From Marthasterias glacialis (taxonomy: Eukaryota > Echinodermata > Asteroidea > Forcipulatida > Asteriidae), in NCBI GenBank assembly GCA_911728455.2, contig OU452227.1, positions 12,495,110 to 12,559,109 of the forward strand: 64,000 nucleotides of DNA, in the 5' to 3' direction. Below are positions 13,701-23,814 of this stretch, piece after piece (positions within the stretch are counted from its first letter, which is position 1; the number at the start of each line of letters is the position of its first letter). The position numbers and the translations under genes are program-made. The notes under the pieces were generated by a model. That model was not told the origin of the DNA. It saw nothing but the letters and a program-made list of their open reading frames with translations, and did not search any database.

Positions 13701-15017
13701 CCTTTAGGTTGTAGAAGACGGGTACCAGTTTTTCCAGAAGAGGAACTTAGTAACGCTGTTCAGTGCGCCCAACTACTGCGGGGAGTTTGATAATGCTGCT
13801 GGGGTCATGATAGTGACTGAGGACCTCACATGTTCCTTCTCAATACTACCGGTAAGTTTTCTCTGCCTCCTGCAAGCCTGCACCCCCACCCCCTGCAAGC
13901 CTGCACCCCCACCCCCTGCAAGCCTGCACCCCCACCCCCTGAAAGCCTGCACCCCACCCCCTACAACCATGCACCCACCCCAAAACATGCACCCCACCCC
14001 TTGCAAGCCTGAAACTAGGCCCCTGCACCACCAACCCCTACAAGCAGCACCCCACCCTGTACAAGCATGCACCACCACCCCCTGCAAGCCTGCATCCCCA
14101 CCCCTTGCAAGCCTGCATCCCCACCCCCTGCAACCCTGCACCACCACCCCTTGCAAGCCTGCATCCCCACCCCCTGCACCCCTGCATGTCCACCCCTTGC
14201 AACCCTGCATCCCCACCCCCTGCAAGCCTGCATCCCCACCCCCTGCAACCCTGCATCCCCACCCCCTGCACCCCTGCACCACCACCCCCTGCAAGCCTGC
14301 ATCCCCACCCCTTGCAAGCCTGCATCCCCACCCCCTGCAACCCTGCATCCCCACCCCCTGCAACCCTGCATCCCCACCCCCTGCACCCCTGCACCACCAC
14401 CCCCTGCAAGCCTGCATCCCCACCCCCTGCAACTTTGCATCCCCACCCCCTGCAACCCTGCATCCCCACCCCCTGCAACCCTGCACCACCACCCCTTGCA
14501 AGCCTGCATCCCCACCCCCTGCACCCCTGCATGTCCACCCCTTGCAACCCTGCATCCCCACCCCCTGCAAGCCTGCACCACCACACCCTGCAACCCTGCA
14601 TCCCCACCCTGGACTTTTACTGGACTGGACATTTTTTATCAAGTCCTGAATCAAAATGAGAAAGAATTATCGACACAGTTTAACATAAAAACTGAGGGAA
14701 GACTAATCTCAATGTATGGGTAAGTTTACTTCGATACCTCAACAGAATTAGAGATATTTATCAGACTGAAAGTCAACATTTGAACATCATTTTGTTAAAG
14801 ATATTACACAGTGAGGTATTACGATTCACTTGAAAAACACAAGACCACTGGAGTTGACCGGTCGTGAGTTTACTGACTGGCTCAATACTATAATTACGAG
14901 CCCTGAATTTTGAGCCCTGAAAACCAACAGTTGTTACACTTCTTAATTTCATGTAATGATCTTACCTTTTTTTCCCAGCCGGAGAGTAAGAAAGAAGCAT
15001 CAGGGAAGAAGAAATAG
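1765..15017 (+). CDS. PPP1C: Divergent protein phosphatase 1 catalytic subunit, 3' part (5 exons, 5'-partial)
   Basis: PPP-family metallophosphatase that removes phosphate from Ser/Thr; PP1 acts as a holoenzyme with RVxF-type regulators in nucleus and cytoplasm. Exons by splice sites and frame: 1765-1853, 5616-5764, 7170-7283, 13708-13851, 14979-15017 (177 codons plus TAG). The joined frame starts at [11 protein letters not shown] and carries the HGGLSPDL His, the RAHQ His and the [11 protein letters not shown] loop whose Tyr/Cys line the active site. The C-terminal CSFSIL keeps the Cys and Phe of the RVxF-docking groove. The first exon matches the canonical PP1 sequence as I recall it at every residue, while later exons differ at many positions (for example [14 protein letters not shown]). 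The tail after the core is only [13 protein letters not shown], without the TPPR phosphosite of vertebrate isoforms. It is a PP1 paralogue rather than PP2A, PP4 or PP6 (NYCGEFDN), but alpha/beta/gamma cannot be assigned. Upstream exons are missing from the window. Confidence 0.9.
2305..2597. mobile_element. Fold-back (MITE-like) element
   Basis: The ends are imperfectly inverted: AAAGCCCCTTTCACA on the left and the complement of TGACAAGGGCTC on the right. The interior is rich in CCCAGGAAA/TTTCCTGGG inverted words, so the strand folds on itself. No transposase is present. It lies in the PP1 intron. Confidence 0.5.
3490..3650 (+). repeat. Dispersed repeat, copy 2 of 3
   Basis: Begins with ACTTCATGGAGGCAA and runs through GCCTTGGTGCCC. 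The first half matches the copy at 42900-43010 and the second half matches the reverse-oriented copy at 135-215, so this is the most complete of the three. Confidence 0.75.
4311..4339. repeat. (AAT)n microsatellite
   Basis: About ten uninterrupted AAT units in the PP1 intron. Confidence 0.95.
4950..5147 (-). mobile_element. tRNA-derived SINE, subfamily A, truncated
   Basis: The reverse strand reads from a B-box-like block (complement of GGGATTTGAACC) into TTGAGCAAGCCACTTGAC and then the segment with GTTTGTCTCGCAACGG. The layout matches the copies at 13190-13500 and 59055-59262. The A-box end is missing. Confidence 0.75.
6421..6520 (-). repeat. Repeat with histone-type 3' stem-loop, copy 1
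   Basis: On the minus strand TGATCGAAACGTTGAG is followed by CACC and then GGTTCTTTTCTGAACC at 6465-6480, then ACCATAACTC. The 16-mer has the shape of the metazoan histone mRNA 3' stem-loop (6-bp stem, pyrimidine tetraloop) with one mismatched closing pair. Related copies lie near 38340, 40540, 45880 and 55700. Confidence 0.65.
6826..6837 (+). repeat. poly-G run
   Basis: Twelve consecutive G in an intron of the PP1-like gene. Length in the assembly may be unreliable. Confidence 0.9.
7500..8165 (+). repeat. Diverged 123-bp tandem repeat
   Basis: The marker AAGTCGATyAAC recurs at 7845, 7968 and 8091, exactly 123 bp apart each time. A fourth, more diverged unit lies near 7500-7640 (AAGTGGATTAACTGCAG), separated by about 200 bp of other sequence. 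Units share GGCAAGTGCA and AAGGTTYCTGGAAG. It lies in the PP1 intron; short reading frames here are by-products. Confidence 0.8.
9290..9850 (+). repeat. Tandem array of ~110-bp units (5 copies)
   Basis: The word GGTCAGACAGTAGGAGGGTT or a close variant recurs near 9387, 9491, 9603, 9719 and 9830, spaced 104 to 116 bp. Each unit also has CATGATATC, GCAGGCTGG and CATTCAAAACC. The same family, partly inverted, is at 57890-58285. Confidence 0.85.
11400..12768 (+). repeat. 89-bp satellite array, about 15 copies
   Basis: The block TTGACTACACAAGGGTCAAG recurs every 88-89 bp through the whole interval, inside the PP1 intron between exons ending 7283 and starting 13708. Units differ at diagnostic sites (ACTCTAGAC or ACTTTGGAC; AAGAATGG or AAGTATAG). 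In the right half the variants recur with a three-unit period, a higher-order pattern made by recent segmental amplification. No reading frame or RNA motif is recognised. Confidence 0.95.
12789..12807 (+). repeat. (GT)n microsatellite
   Basis: Short GT run directly after the 89-bp array; another GT run is at about 13160-13178. Confidence 0.9.
12830..13150. repeat. GGTCCCC-rich interspersed repeat
   Basis: The words GGTCCCC, GTCCCCGATTGG and GTCCCCACAAC recur at short intervals between two GT microsatellites, and AAAGAGGACAATAGG is duplicated (near 12845 and 12940). It looks like a non-coding repeat element; no family name can be given from sequence alone. Confidence 0.5.
13190..13500 (-). 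mobile_element. tRNA-derived SINE, subfamily A, near full length
   Basis: The reverse strand starts GTGTCGTGGCTGAGCGG (Pol III A box) and has GGGTTCGAATCC (B box) about 60 bases later, then CTTGAGCAAGACACTTAAC and the subfamily tail with GTTTGTCTCGCAATAG. A/B box spacing and the Leu/Ser-tRNA-like head identify a SINE, not a working tRNA. Confidence 0.85.
13708..13851 (+). CDS. PPP1C: PP1-like exon with the substrate-gating loop
   Basis: This 48-codon exon begins VVEDGYQFF and ends CSFSILP at a phase-0 donor (GTAAGT). It holds the Phe of the RVxF groove (GYQFF) and the [11 protein letters not shown] loop, which in PP1 contacts substrate and natural-product inhibitors. The donor is followed after about 13 bases by a C-rich 23-bp minisatellite that remains open in this frame. 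Confidence 0.9.
13865..14612. repeat. C-rich 23-bp minisatellite, about 32 copies
   Basis: Units such as TGCAAGCCTGCATCCCCACC plus CCC repeat every 23 bp (for example starts at 14221, 14244, 14267). Because 23 is not a multiple of 3 and the unit lacks stops, all six frames stay open. This explains the unusually long low-complexity reading frames on both strands, which are not genes. The minus strand is G-rich with GGGGGTGGGG blocks every unit, a strong potential for G-quadruplexes. It fills most of the last PP1 intron. Confidence 0.95.
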
Positions 15018-15033
15018 CAAGCCTGTGTATTAA

Positions 15034-15201
15034 GCAGGGGCTAATTCCATGCCGCTGCTAAGCACAGAAAAATTTTTGCTCAGCAGAACTAGGTTACCAG
15101 TCAAAATGCCATAGTTATGTATTTCATAGATGACTGGTTCTCTCAATGATTTTTGATTGGCAATATTTCCCTGCTTAGCAGCCTGATGGAATTGCACCCT
15201 G
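15034..15201. mobile_element. GGGCCCAATTTCAT-family fold-back MITE, diverged copy
   Basis: Runs from CAGGGGCTAATTCCATGC through GCTGCTAAGCA, GGTTACCAGTCA and a GACTGGTT block to TGGAATTGCACCCTG. Ends and internal blocks are inverted. It begins only 17 bases after the PP1 stop, so it probably forms part of the 3' UTR. Confidence 0.6.
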
Positions 15202-15621
15202 AAAAGTCATTACTGCATTCAACAACTTGACAAGAACTACCGAACTACCGCAAAGATTCCCAGCCAGTGAGGGCGCTCTTCCCTACAAAACTCTGATGAT
15301 CAGATTGAAGTTGATGAATTGATTTGAAGAACATTTGTCAGTTCAGGCAGTACTTTTACAATAGCTCGTTAAATTTATGTCAGGTTTTTCCTGTCTACGC
15401 CCTCAACTCTGTCGGAGGTGAATGACCAAATGATGTAAATATGTGCAGTATATACTAAAAGGCCATTTGCGAGGTAGATTTTGATTAATGTCTGGTACAA
15501 TGACTTGATTGGTTACAAGTGAACACTCACAATTGAATTCACCAGACTAAAGAAGGTGTTGCTACATCACTGAGTGTTCTGGACAACTTTTTGTACAGCA
15601 ACCTCCAGATGGGAAAAGCCA

Positions 15622-16132
15622 GGGGCCAATTTCACAAAGAGCTAAGGGTGATCTTAACTGCGTATCAATCTTAATTGCTTCGCAAAGTGTAATGTCACAA
15701 TAATAATGATAATAATAATTGATTAAATTTACATTGTGCTGTTTCCAGGACCAGCCTGTTCGAGGACACACAACATTAAAATTCCAGTTATAAATTACAC
15801 AAGAATATGTAAAAATTTGCTGTCTCTTACAAATCTACACAAAAGCTTGCCCCAAACCATGTGACATAGAAACTGTCTGTAGTCTAATCTGAGGAATACC
15901 AATTGTCACCATGGCAATTGACTGATCCATTAATCCCAGCCCTTAAACTTATCGACCAATATCAGCATTGGCTAAATCACCACTGTATACGTGGGCAGCA
16001 CAATGTGCGTCTTTCTTCAATGCCACACTGCACAACATGAACGCGTGCGCTATGAATACGCGCACGCATGTTTACATTCTCCAATTGACGACTCATTTTA
16101 AGATGAATCTTAGTGATTTGTGAAATTGAGTC
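15622..16132. mobile_element. Fold-back element with GGxCCAATTTCACAAA ends
   Basis: Left end GGGGCCAATTTCACAAAG plus GAGCTAAG..ATCTTAA; right end is its imperfect complement (TTAAGATGAATCTTAGTG, then TTTGTGAAATTGAGTCC). The ends recall those of the small element at 58633-58732 (TTTCACAAA). One copy of an 83-bp direct repeat lies inside it and the second just beyond. Confidence 0.5.
15815..15897 (+). repeat. 83-bp direct repeat, copy 1
   Basis: Begins ATTTGCTGTCTCTTACAAAT and ends TAATCTGAGGAAT; copy 2 at 16186-16268 differs at about ten positions. The two are 371 bp apart. Confidence 0.85.
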
Positions 16133-16185
16133 CGCATGCGAAAAAAAATTGTGCCATACACATTCATTCTGAATTGTGTATGGGT

Positions 16186-16268
16186 ATTTGCTGTCTCTTA
16201 CAAATCTACATGAAAGCTTGCCCCAAACCGTGCGACATAAAAACTGTTTCTAGTCTAGTCTGAGGAAT
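16186..16268 (+). repeat. 83-bp direct repeat, copy 2
   Basis: Same segment as 15815-15897, beginning ATTTGCTGTCTCTTACAAAT and ending TAGTCTGAGGAAT. Confidence 0.85.
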
Positions 16269-16901
16269 TCAAATTCAAGCAGTTACTTGTGACCAAGCAA
16301 GTCATGGTACCAGACATTATTCAAATCTAACTCACAAATGGCTAATGACATGTACTAGACTGCCAACGTTGAAGTTGGCCATTAATTCAGTGTTATTCCT
16401 AACGATATTGATGTTGCAATTTTGCAAAGCCAGTACTTTTAGAATTGTTCAAATTTGTTGACTATTTCCTTGTTGAATATATGAATTTTATGGGCTAAGA
16501 ATAGACATGTTGAAAAACAGAGCCAGTTATTCCATTTTCATGGCTCATGTTTTCAGCTATTTATTTCAAAGGATGATCTTAAAGATAACTTTAAAAGAAA
16601 TAAAATTGGGGTGGAACAACATTTCAAATCTTGCAAGTTATCTGGCCTTTGAATTAAGATACTTACACATGTAGGTCGTTGGTCCGTAAGTAGTAATTAC
16701 GACATCCTCTCTAGATTCTCACCTGAGGAGTTTTTCCTTATACCTTGGGAGAGCTGGGAGTAAACAGTTCTTGAAACTATAGACTAATCCGAGCAGCTCG
16801 TCCACGCTGGTTTGCACCACTGCAGCTATGGCCGTTGCACGTGTGCGTCGACGCACACACACTGTAAATCCTCCATGCTGATTGGTACATATGCTTGAGT
16901 T

Positions 16902-17101
16902 GAGATATCAGAGTACGGAGTTTGGAGGCAATCGCCGGTGATGACCAATGGGGCCCTGCAGGGTACAAATGCCCACCCTAGGCAGGTCCACAAGGGTCCC
17001 GAGTTCGAAAGAAGGGAAGCAGGCATCCAGGCCTTGGACCCATGGCCCGGGAGGCATGGGGGTCCCCGCCGGAGATGGCAGAGTACAGAGTTTGGAGGCA
17101 A
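16902..17101. repeat. GC-rich segment bounded by ~30-bp direct repeats
   Basis: A 30-base word ending GAGTTTGGAGGCAA occurs at 16902-16931 and 17072-17101 with three mismatches. The 140 bases between are far more GC-rich than the surroundings (GGGCCC, CCCGGG, CCGCCGG). Just upstream, at about 16850, lies the perfect 18-bp palindrome GTGTGCGTCGACGCACAC. No coding match is recognised. Confidence 0.6.
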
Positions 17102-17935
17102 ATTAACCGTTCAATTTTATTCTCATCACTATTTAGATTGTTTTAATTTATTCGAGAAGTGAGCAACTTATTTCTCATCGATTAAAATGGAAGGTACATT
17201 TAACCACCTGGATTAGTAAAGTTTAGTTACTGTTGGTTACTACTACCTGATATTACTAGACAACCTTGAACCGTCCATAAAGAAGAGCTCACAACTGGGC
17301 CACTCCTGCTACTATTGTGTTATGTTAATTATAAAACTCTAAAGCTTGCTTTTTTTTTGAAATATTAAAAACCCTTAATGAAGTTGAACCTGTTTTCAAA
17401 ATGGTAAAGGAAAAAAAAACAACAACACTATCATAAGTTGTTTTTCTCTCCCGAAAGCCAAATAGTTTAATTAAAAAGTTGCCAAATGAACAAGAGAGAG
17501 ATGTTGCTGAGAAGAGGAAGAATGAAGACTGTGAAGGTGGGGAGATGAGTGGCATTGTAAGGGTAGATCTCTTCCTTCTCCTTGCCAACTCACCCAGCTA
17601 CATGTACAATGGACAAGTTGGGTAGTGGGGATTAAACTGTTAGACTATGCTGCCACCATCTTGTCAATGTTCCCTGTATCCAGTAAGAGTAATGAATGCT
17701 AATATTCGTTGCACAAAAAAGGAGCCAGACTATTTTTTCTTCCAGCCTTGGTTTGGTTGCAATGGTTCGGATTGGAGAAAAATCAAGATGGCCACACAGT
17801 GATAAAGGTCTATAAACTTTATCATGTTATTGCCACTTGGGTCTCATATCCCATATTCTTCAACAATCAAGAAGACTCATAGTCTTTTCACAAAAAAGGG
17901 CACAGTCTCATTTTTCTTCCAGCCTCAGCATGGTT

Positions 17936-18070
17936 AGGCCATATCTGAATTTGCGGCTACGGCGACAACTACGGCTACAGCTACAACTGTTGCTAAGGAT
18001 GTCCTATACATGATGACGCGGCGATCCAGCGGTAGCTGAAGCTGTAGTCGCCAATGCGGACACAGCCTTA
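17936..18070. mobile_element. GGCTACGG fold-back element, copy 1 of 3
   Basis: Left arm has TCTGAATTTGCGGCTACGGC; right arm has GCTGTAGTCGCCAATGCGGA. The middle has GGATGTCCTATACATGATGA. The same design, with arms GGCGG..GGCTAC and GTAGCCGCCAATTCAGATAC, is seen at 50083-50211. Confidence 0.65.
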
Positions 18071-18854
18071 CGGTCAAAAGAAATCCAAGATGGCTGCAGC
18101 ATTACAAAAGATCCAGAAAATCTGTCACATCTTGATTATCAACTTTAAAAAATAACTTTTTCGAAGGATGAGTAAATACAGAAATGGTACTGGAGACAGT
18201 TGAGCTGAAGAAAAGTTATAAATTTGAAGTCCAACGTGGCAACCACCCTTGATACACTGCCTTATCAGTACTTGCCACAGAAATTTACAAGTTAAAAAAA
18301 TTTAAAAAAATTTTAAAGTTTGGGGAAGATGTGTAGATAACAGAATTGGTACTGGCAATAGTTGAGCCAAAGAAAAAACTTTACATTTTAAGTTCAATGA
18401 TTGGTGCATGGCTTGATGTCATTCAACCCTTATACTGCCTTATCAGCACATGGACTCGCCACAACTAATAGACAGAAATTTACAAAGTACAATATAAACA
18501 GCTCTATATGAAAATATTACAGGTAAATTATTATGTTTTGTTTATGTGCAATAGATTGTTTGTTTGTTTTCAGTAATTATGTTTGGTTTTCATGTACAGT
18601 AGATTTTTATTTTTTAACCAACCACCTGCTTGTACAACTCTATCTAGTTTGTAGAAACTATGTAAAATGAGACTACTATGTAAATCTTGCATAAATTTGT
18701 TGGTGCATTTACGCCACACTTTGGCCTGAAATAGTTTTTTCTTACATTGAAATCTTTGCAGATGTAGGCTTATAAAGTATCTCATTTCATTTTGATCGAT
18801 TTTTTTCCGACGAAAAATATAGTTGTGCTAATCAACTTGGCTAGGGAATGATCT

Positions 18855-18985
18855 TGGGCCCATTGTTGTAAAGCTACTTAGGGCGCAAAAGCTATGCTTA
18901 GCAAATGCAGGTTACCATCCAAAATGTCATAAGATGTATATTGTTACTGAGTGGTTCCCTGCTAATGTTTGCTTAGCTGGTAAAT
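18855..18985. mobile_element. GGGCCCAATTTCAT-family fold-back MITE, left part
   Basis: Begins GGGCCCATTGTTGTAAAGCT and keeps the internal GGTTACCATCCAAAATGTCA and GAGTGGTTCCCTGCTAA blocks of the family. The right terminus is eroded. Confidence 0.5.
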
Positions 18986-19198
18986 TTGTTAAATGGCTTT
19001 TTAAAAAAATTGACCGTTGGCTAAATTTTGTGGTTCTTCAAATGTACACATATGGTCGCAGAAAATCTTTCGAGTGTATTATTGGGTTAGAATAAACTTT
19101 TTTCGTGTGTGTGTATGTGGGTAGTGTTTGTAAGTAAAATTTTATTGCTTAATCAAAGCAAAAGTTTCATCATGCTGCTTACCACGGGATACGCTTTA

Positions 19199-19280
19199 CA
19201 GGGCACTGTAAGCACAAAATTCTGTGGTTAGCAGTAAGCACAGAGTTCTGTGGTAAGCTGTGCCATGAAATTGGGCCCTA
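19199..19280. mobile_element. Short fold-back element related to the GGGCCCAATTTCAT family
   Basis: Left CAGGGCACTGTAAGCACAAA and right CTGTGCCATGAAATTGGGCC are inverted ends around a GTAAGCACAGAGTTCTGTGG core. A diverged relative lies near 4400-4490, which also ends ATATTGGGCCCTG. Confidence 0.5.
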
Positions 19281-19894
19281 CTGGGCTTAAACATCATGTT
19301 AAGCCTGTAAGAGAAAGTGCTAATCATTTTGCAAATGTGCTAAGCGCAGACAAATCTTGCTTGGCAGAAAAAGATTAAAATGCCATGTGGGACGTGCCAT
19401 TGGTTGTGACTAGCTCACCCACTGTTTTTTGTTAGGCAAACACAATTTGTTAAGATTGATTTGTGCCTCAAAAGAAGCGACTTAAAATTAGGCCCAAGGG
19501 TCATCCCCAGTCCTGAAGTTTGTATTTTTATTTATATTTTTTATAAATTAAAACAAATATCTGCCCAGTGTTAAAAGTACTTGAATAGACCCTTTTTATG
19601 CATTTATCACATTTATCTGGCGCCCTAAGTGTGCAGTAATGATTATTGTATTAATACAAATATGGGGCCAGACTACATACGTTGATACACCAAGCCTCAG
19701 TACGGTGTAATGGATTTGTATTGGAGAAAAACGAGATGGCTTCACAAACATTAAGATCTATTCGCTGTTTAAAATTTGAACCATTTAAAAAAACAATGGA
19801 TTTGTATTTAACTTGGAGCAAGCTCGACTGCCAGCTAAAAGTTGTCTTCATTTTGATCATCTTCAACCCAGTCTTATATCGAATCCTTGATAGT

Positions 19895-19988
19895 TTGGCC
19901 ATGTCCGAATTAGTGGCTGTGGCTGCAGCTTGATCACCATGCTATTAACATGCGTATAAACATGGGAGGTCCATAGCAACTGCGGCCT
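19895..19988. mobile_element. GGCTACGG fold-back element, copy 2 of 3
   Basis: Left end TTGGCCATGTCCGAATTAGT plus GGCTGTGGCTG; right end GGTCCATAGCAACTGCGGCC. It shares GTCCATAGCAAC with the copy at 50083-50211. Confidence 0.5.
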
Positions 19989-22170
19989 ACTTAAGGTCTA
20001 GTTGTCTGCACTGCATCCAACCCTTGAGGAAATGTTACTATACTGGTGCTCAATCCCAGTGATATCTTTTGAATTACAGCACTGGCTTAGATTCTGTTAG
20101 CAATTTTCAAACTGTGTGCTTTTGGCATCTGGCATTGTAAATGCAAGTGGAGCCAGTTGCGGAGTTGAAGCCAAAGCCGGCAAATCTGACCAATCAGAAT
20201 GTGATGGTTTGATGAGAACCAATCACATAGACTCATTATGATTGTTGTTTTGAAACCAACCAATCATAAGTTAACCATTAGATCAGTCAGTCGTGCACTC
20301 CGATGCATGTGTGTCTTGCATCAAACAGTACTTTTCAGCAAGAGCTTTAATAGCTTATTAGTTTTTTGTTTTAATTTTTTATTCCGATGTATGTAAAATT
20401 AGACCCAATCATTTTGTAAATATCCAAGAGATTATTTATCAATAGAGGTTTACGGTTCACGGGTTGGATACAATTGTTTGAGTTATGTTGACTAATCTTG
20501 TAAAGATTTGGGGCTTATTTTTGCTTTAGACACATTTAGATACATTTATATATTCTGGAATGATAGATGTTCATAATACTGTAATATCTAGAGGTTGGAC
20601 TTTAACTTGTACTTTTATTTTTCAAGTTGAAAAAGGATGCATTTATCGTTTGTAGTTTACCAGAAAACCTAACTACTCATCCTGGTTAAGATTTCTCAGA
20701 GGAAAGATTGTGATATTTTCAAACAATCTTTGATGATACATTTTTAAGGAAATGTACGTATGTTGAAAAATGTGAATGGATAAGCACAGAAAGATTCTCA
20801 ACTAAGAGTTATAACAACATTTGCTGTTTTGGTACTGACAAACAAGCTAGTACTCCATTTTATCTCCTCAGTAGTTTCAGTAAACTGCATACTCTCATTT
20901 TAAACGCATATTTATAGACATCAGTACTGCTTTGCTGCTAGAGGTACTAAAGTTTACTGTCATTTTCATGGGGGGGGGGAGTTTAAGGATAAAATGTTGA
21001 ATTGTAAGAGGGGTTTAGGGTTTTGGAGGAAATTTATGGAGACTGTTTGCTGATTTTAAATTTGGGATAGACATTCTGAATGCTTATTTGATGCAAATGG
21101 AAAGGAAAGAGAGAAAAAAACACTATGTTAGAAAAGATTCAAATATGCTTCATGATTCAAACAACTTGAATGTTGTTAACTTTTTGCAAAAAGATTTTTG
21201 CTTGCCACTAAAGGGTTACAAGCCAAAATACTACTCTCATACGTATCATGTGTGACTGGTTTCCTGCTAAATTTTGCTTGCAAGCCACATTTTCTGCTTA
21301 AGCAGCCATATGAAATTGGGCCAATGATTGTGAGCTGGAGGGTTCATTGGTTCATTTGAAGGAAGGAGTAAAAAACAAATTAATATTCATTGTTTGTTTT
21401 CAATTTTCTCAAACGTTGTGTGTGCTGTAAAACTAACTGAAGTTTTTACCAGTTAGTTTCTTTTAAAATTTGTTTGCAAGTAAAACTCCCCAAAGCAAAA
21501 AAAAAGAAAGAAAAAAACCCAGATGGTGTTGAATGCTTTTATTGTATGGACAAAGTGGATTGGAAAGTGTGGGCTGGTTTAAATGCCAGCACTGTATTTC
21601 AAGTTGAGGGTTGTATGTTTGTTTGTTTGGTTTAAGCTTTTTCAATCTTTTATCCAGTTTTAATTGTTTGAGTTATAAATCTCCTTAACTATCAATTGAC
21701 AATGATAAGTCTTGAATATAATGTACATTTTATAATTATTAGAGTCTTGTTTTAAAAAAGAAGACTCTTTAATGCACTGAAAACAGAAAATGCATACAAA
21801 ATGTAAATACACATAATTAATGAATGTGTAATTTTGTCTTTGTGGGGTTTTTGTTTGTTTGAAATATTAACGTGACAAAGAAAGATTGCATGGAGTAGAG
21901 AGTTGTCACAGCTATAGGTCGCAATCATAAATTCTACAAATCAAAGATTGTTTGTTTGATTTCCAACAGTTCAAACACACATATAGTTGCAGTTATACTG
22001 TTGGTAAGTTATGACGTAATGTGCATGTACACTGCACTTTCGGCTCCGAAACATCATCACTTACCAACAGGATAAAGGTATAAAAAAAATGTAATTATCG
22101 TTGCTTGCCGACTTTGGTGTACTCCCAATCAAATCAGTATAACCAAACTGAGGCTGGAAGTGAAAATGAA

Positions 22171-22347
22171 CAGGGCCCAATTTCATAGAGCTGCTTAATC
22201 CACAAACAAAATGATGCTAACCAGATTAAGGTTACCAGCTAAATTAGTCACATGTGCCATCTGTGACTGGTATCCTGCACATTTTTGCTCAGCAACAAAA
22301 TTGTTAAGCAGTATTTTCTGTTTAAGCAGTTCCATGAATTTAGGCAC
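22171..22347. mobile_element. GGGCCCAATTTCAT-family fold-back MITE
   Basis: Left terminus CAGGGCCCAATTTCATAGAG plus CTGCTTAA; right terminus GTTTAAGCAGTTCCATGAAT. Internal inverted blocks GGTTACCAGC and TGTGACTGGTATCCTGC match the copies at 41730 and 55974. A truncated copy sits at about 21185-21322. Confidence 0.75.
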
Positions 22348-23814
22348 AGCAGGTACCTTTTGGTCGCCAAACAGAAACAGTTAACCAATCAAAATTCCCA
22401 TGTTTTTTGACCAAGGTTCACTGCCATTTTAGTTTGTGTAAAAAAAAGTGTTTCTGTAAAATATTGATCAATCAAAATACTACCTGCTGTTGTACAGTAG
22501 AAACTGCCTAGATATCCTGTGATAAAAATGATGAAAACTTCTGCAACCTCACAATCTTTCCTATCCCAACTTATACCAATACAGTTTTCCCACTTCCAAA
22601 TTATTCCTTAATGATTAGCAGAATAACAGTTAACCGATAAATTCCACCAGTTTGAGAAATGTTTTGCATACAATCAGATTTTGAAGTAATAAGAAACCCA
22701 TTTGTTTCTGTGTTTTGTATTTTATTGATTACTAAAGGCCATACTTGCCATGTTTGACGTGTTCACCGAGTACATAATAAATTGATAGATTTAGCTGGAA
22801 TTTAATCATGAGTTTGTGGCTGATTTATATTCATCGGAAATTTTCCTGTTTGTAAGTGTGACGTAATTCCAATGTAAGCCATGCCCACTTCACACAAATT
22901 GGCTCCACTGATTACCAAAAACCTAAACGAGTTGCATTAAGCTAGTTTTTCTTTGATGATTCATGCAAGAAAAGTTTAGTAATTAGACTTGGCTTTTGCC
23001 TTCGATCTTCAAAGACTAAGGTTATAGAATTAACAGTTTATGTCATAAAAAATCCTGTTTACTAAGAAATGGGTGAATTTTGGTAAAATTACAGACAAAT
23101 GTATGCCAGCTTTGGAGACAGAAGTAGTGAAAACTTTGGTAAGATACGCACGCTAGTGACACTATGACTTACCAACAGGATTTGATACCCCTTTATACCC
23201 CCACCCACCCTAGCTGTGGTAACTGCAGCTCTACTACTTTTTTTTCAGCAACGCCCCCCACCCCCACAGTCACACCCAAAGTATTTATCCAATGATAAGG
23301 AGAGTTTCTCTCTGAACTGACTGCGACTGGTCCAAGGTTCAAATTTATGGGTTTTCCCTTACTCTATATATTAAGGGTTTTAATCTAAACAAGATCATTA
23401 CATTGGATTAGATTTGATTTTTGGAAGTTTAATTTGAAGTTTAAAGCAAAACCATGGAGAGTTGGAGCAAAATTCTGTATGCACTCTTGATTCCTCATGG
23501 TTTTTTGGGATGTGACTTAAATTTCAAAATTTCCTCAATGGCTAGTAATATAGTTCACTTTTTGTTTTATTTAAACATGGTAAAGTGGGTTTCCTATTTA
23601 TTTCCGCCACGCCCACTCCCCATAGTTAACCCCAAGAAGTCATGGGCTGCAAAACTTATTGATAACATTTTGTGGGTTAACAACAACTATAGTTAGTGTC
23701 TAATGCAAAAACAAATAAATACATTTTTAAAAGTATGAAGTCAATCTTATTTGTAATTTTTCCACATCCACACGTAACTGAAATGAACTGAAATGAAAGT
23801 GCTTGCAATTTTAC

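Noticed and set aside
13773-14654. Long minus- and plus-strand reading frames of 180-293 codons in the C-rich region
   Set aside because: They are by-products of a stop-free 23-bp minisatellite that leaves every frame open; no start context, splice logic or protein family supports them.
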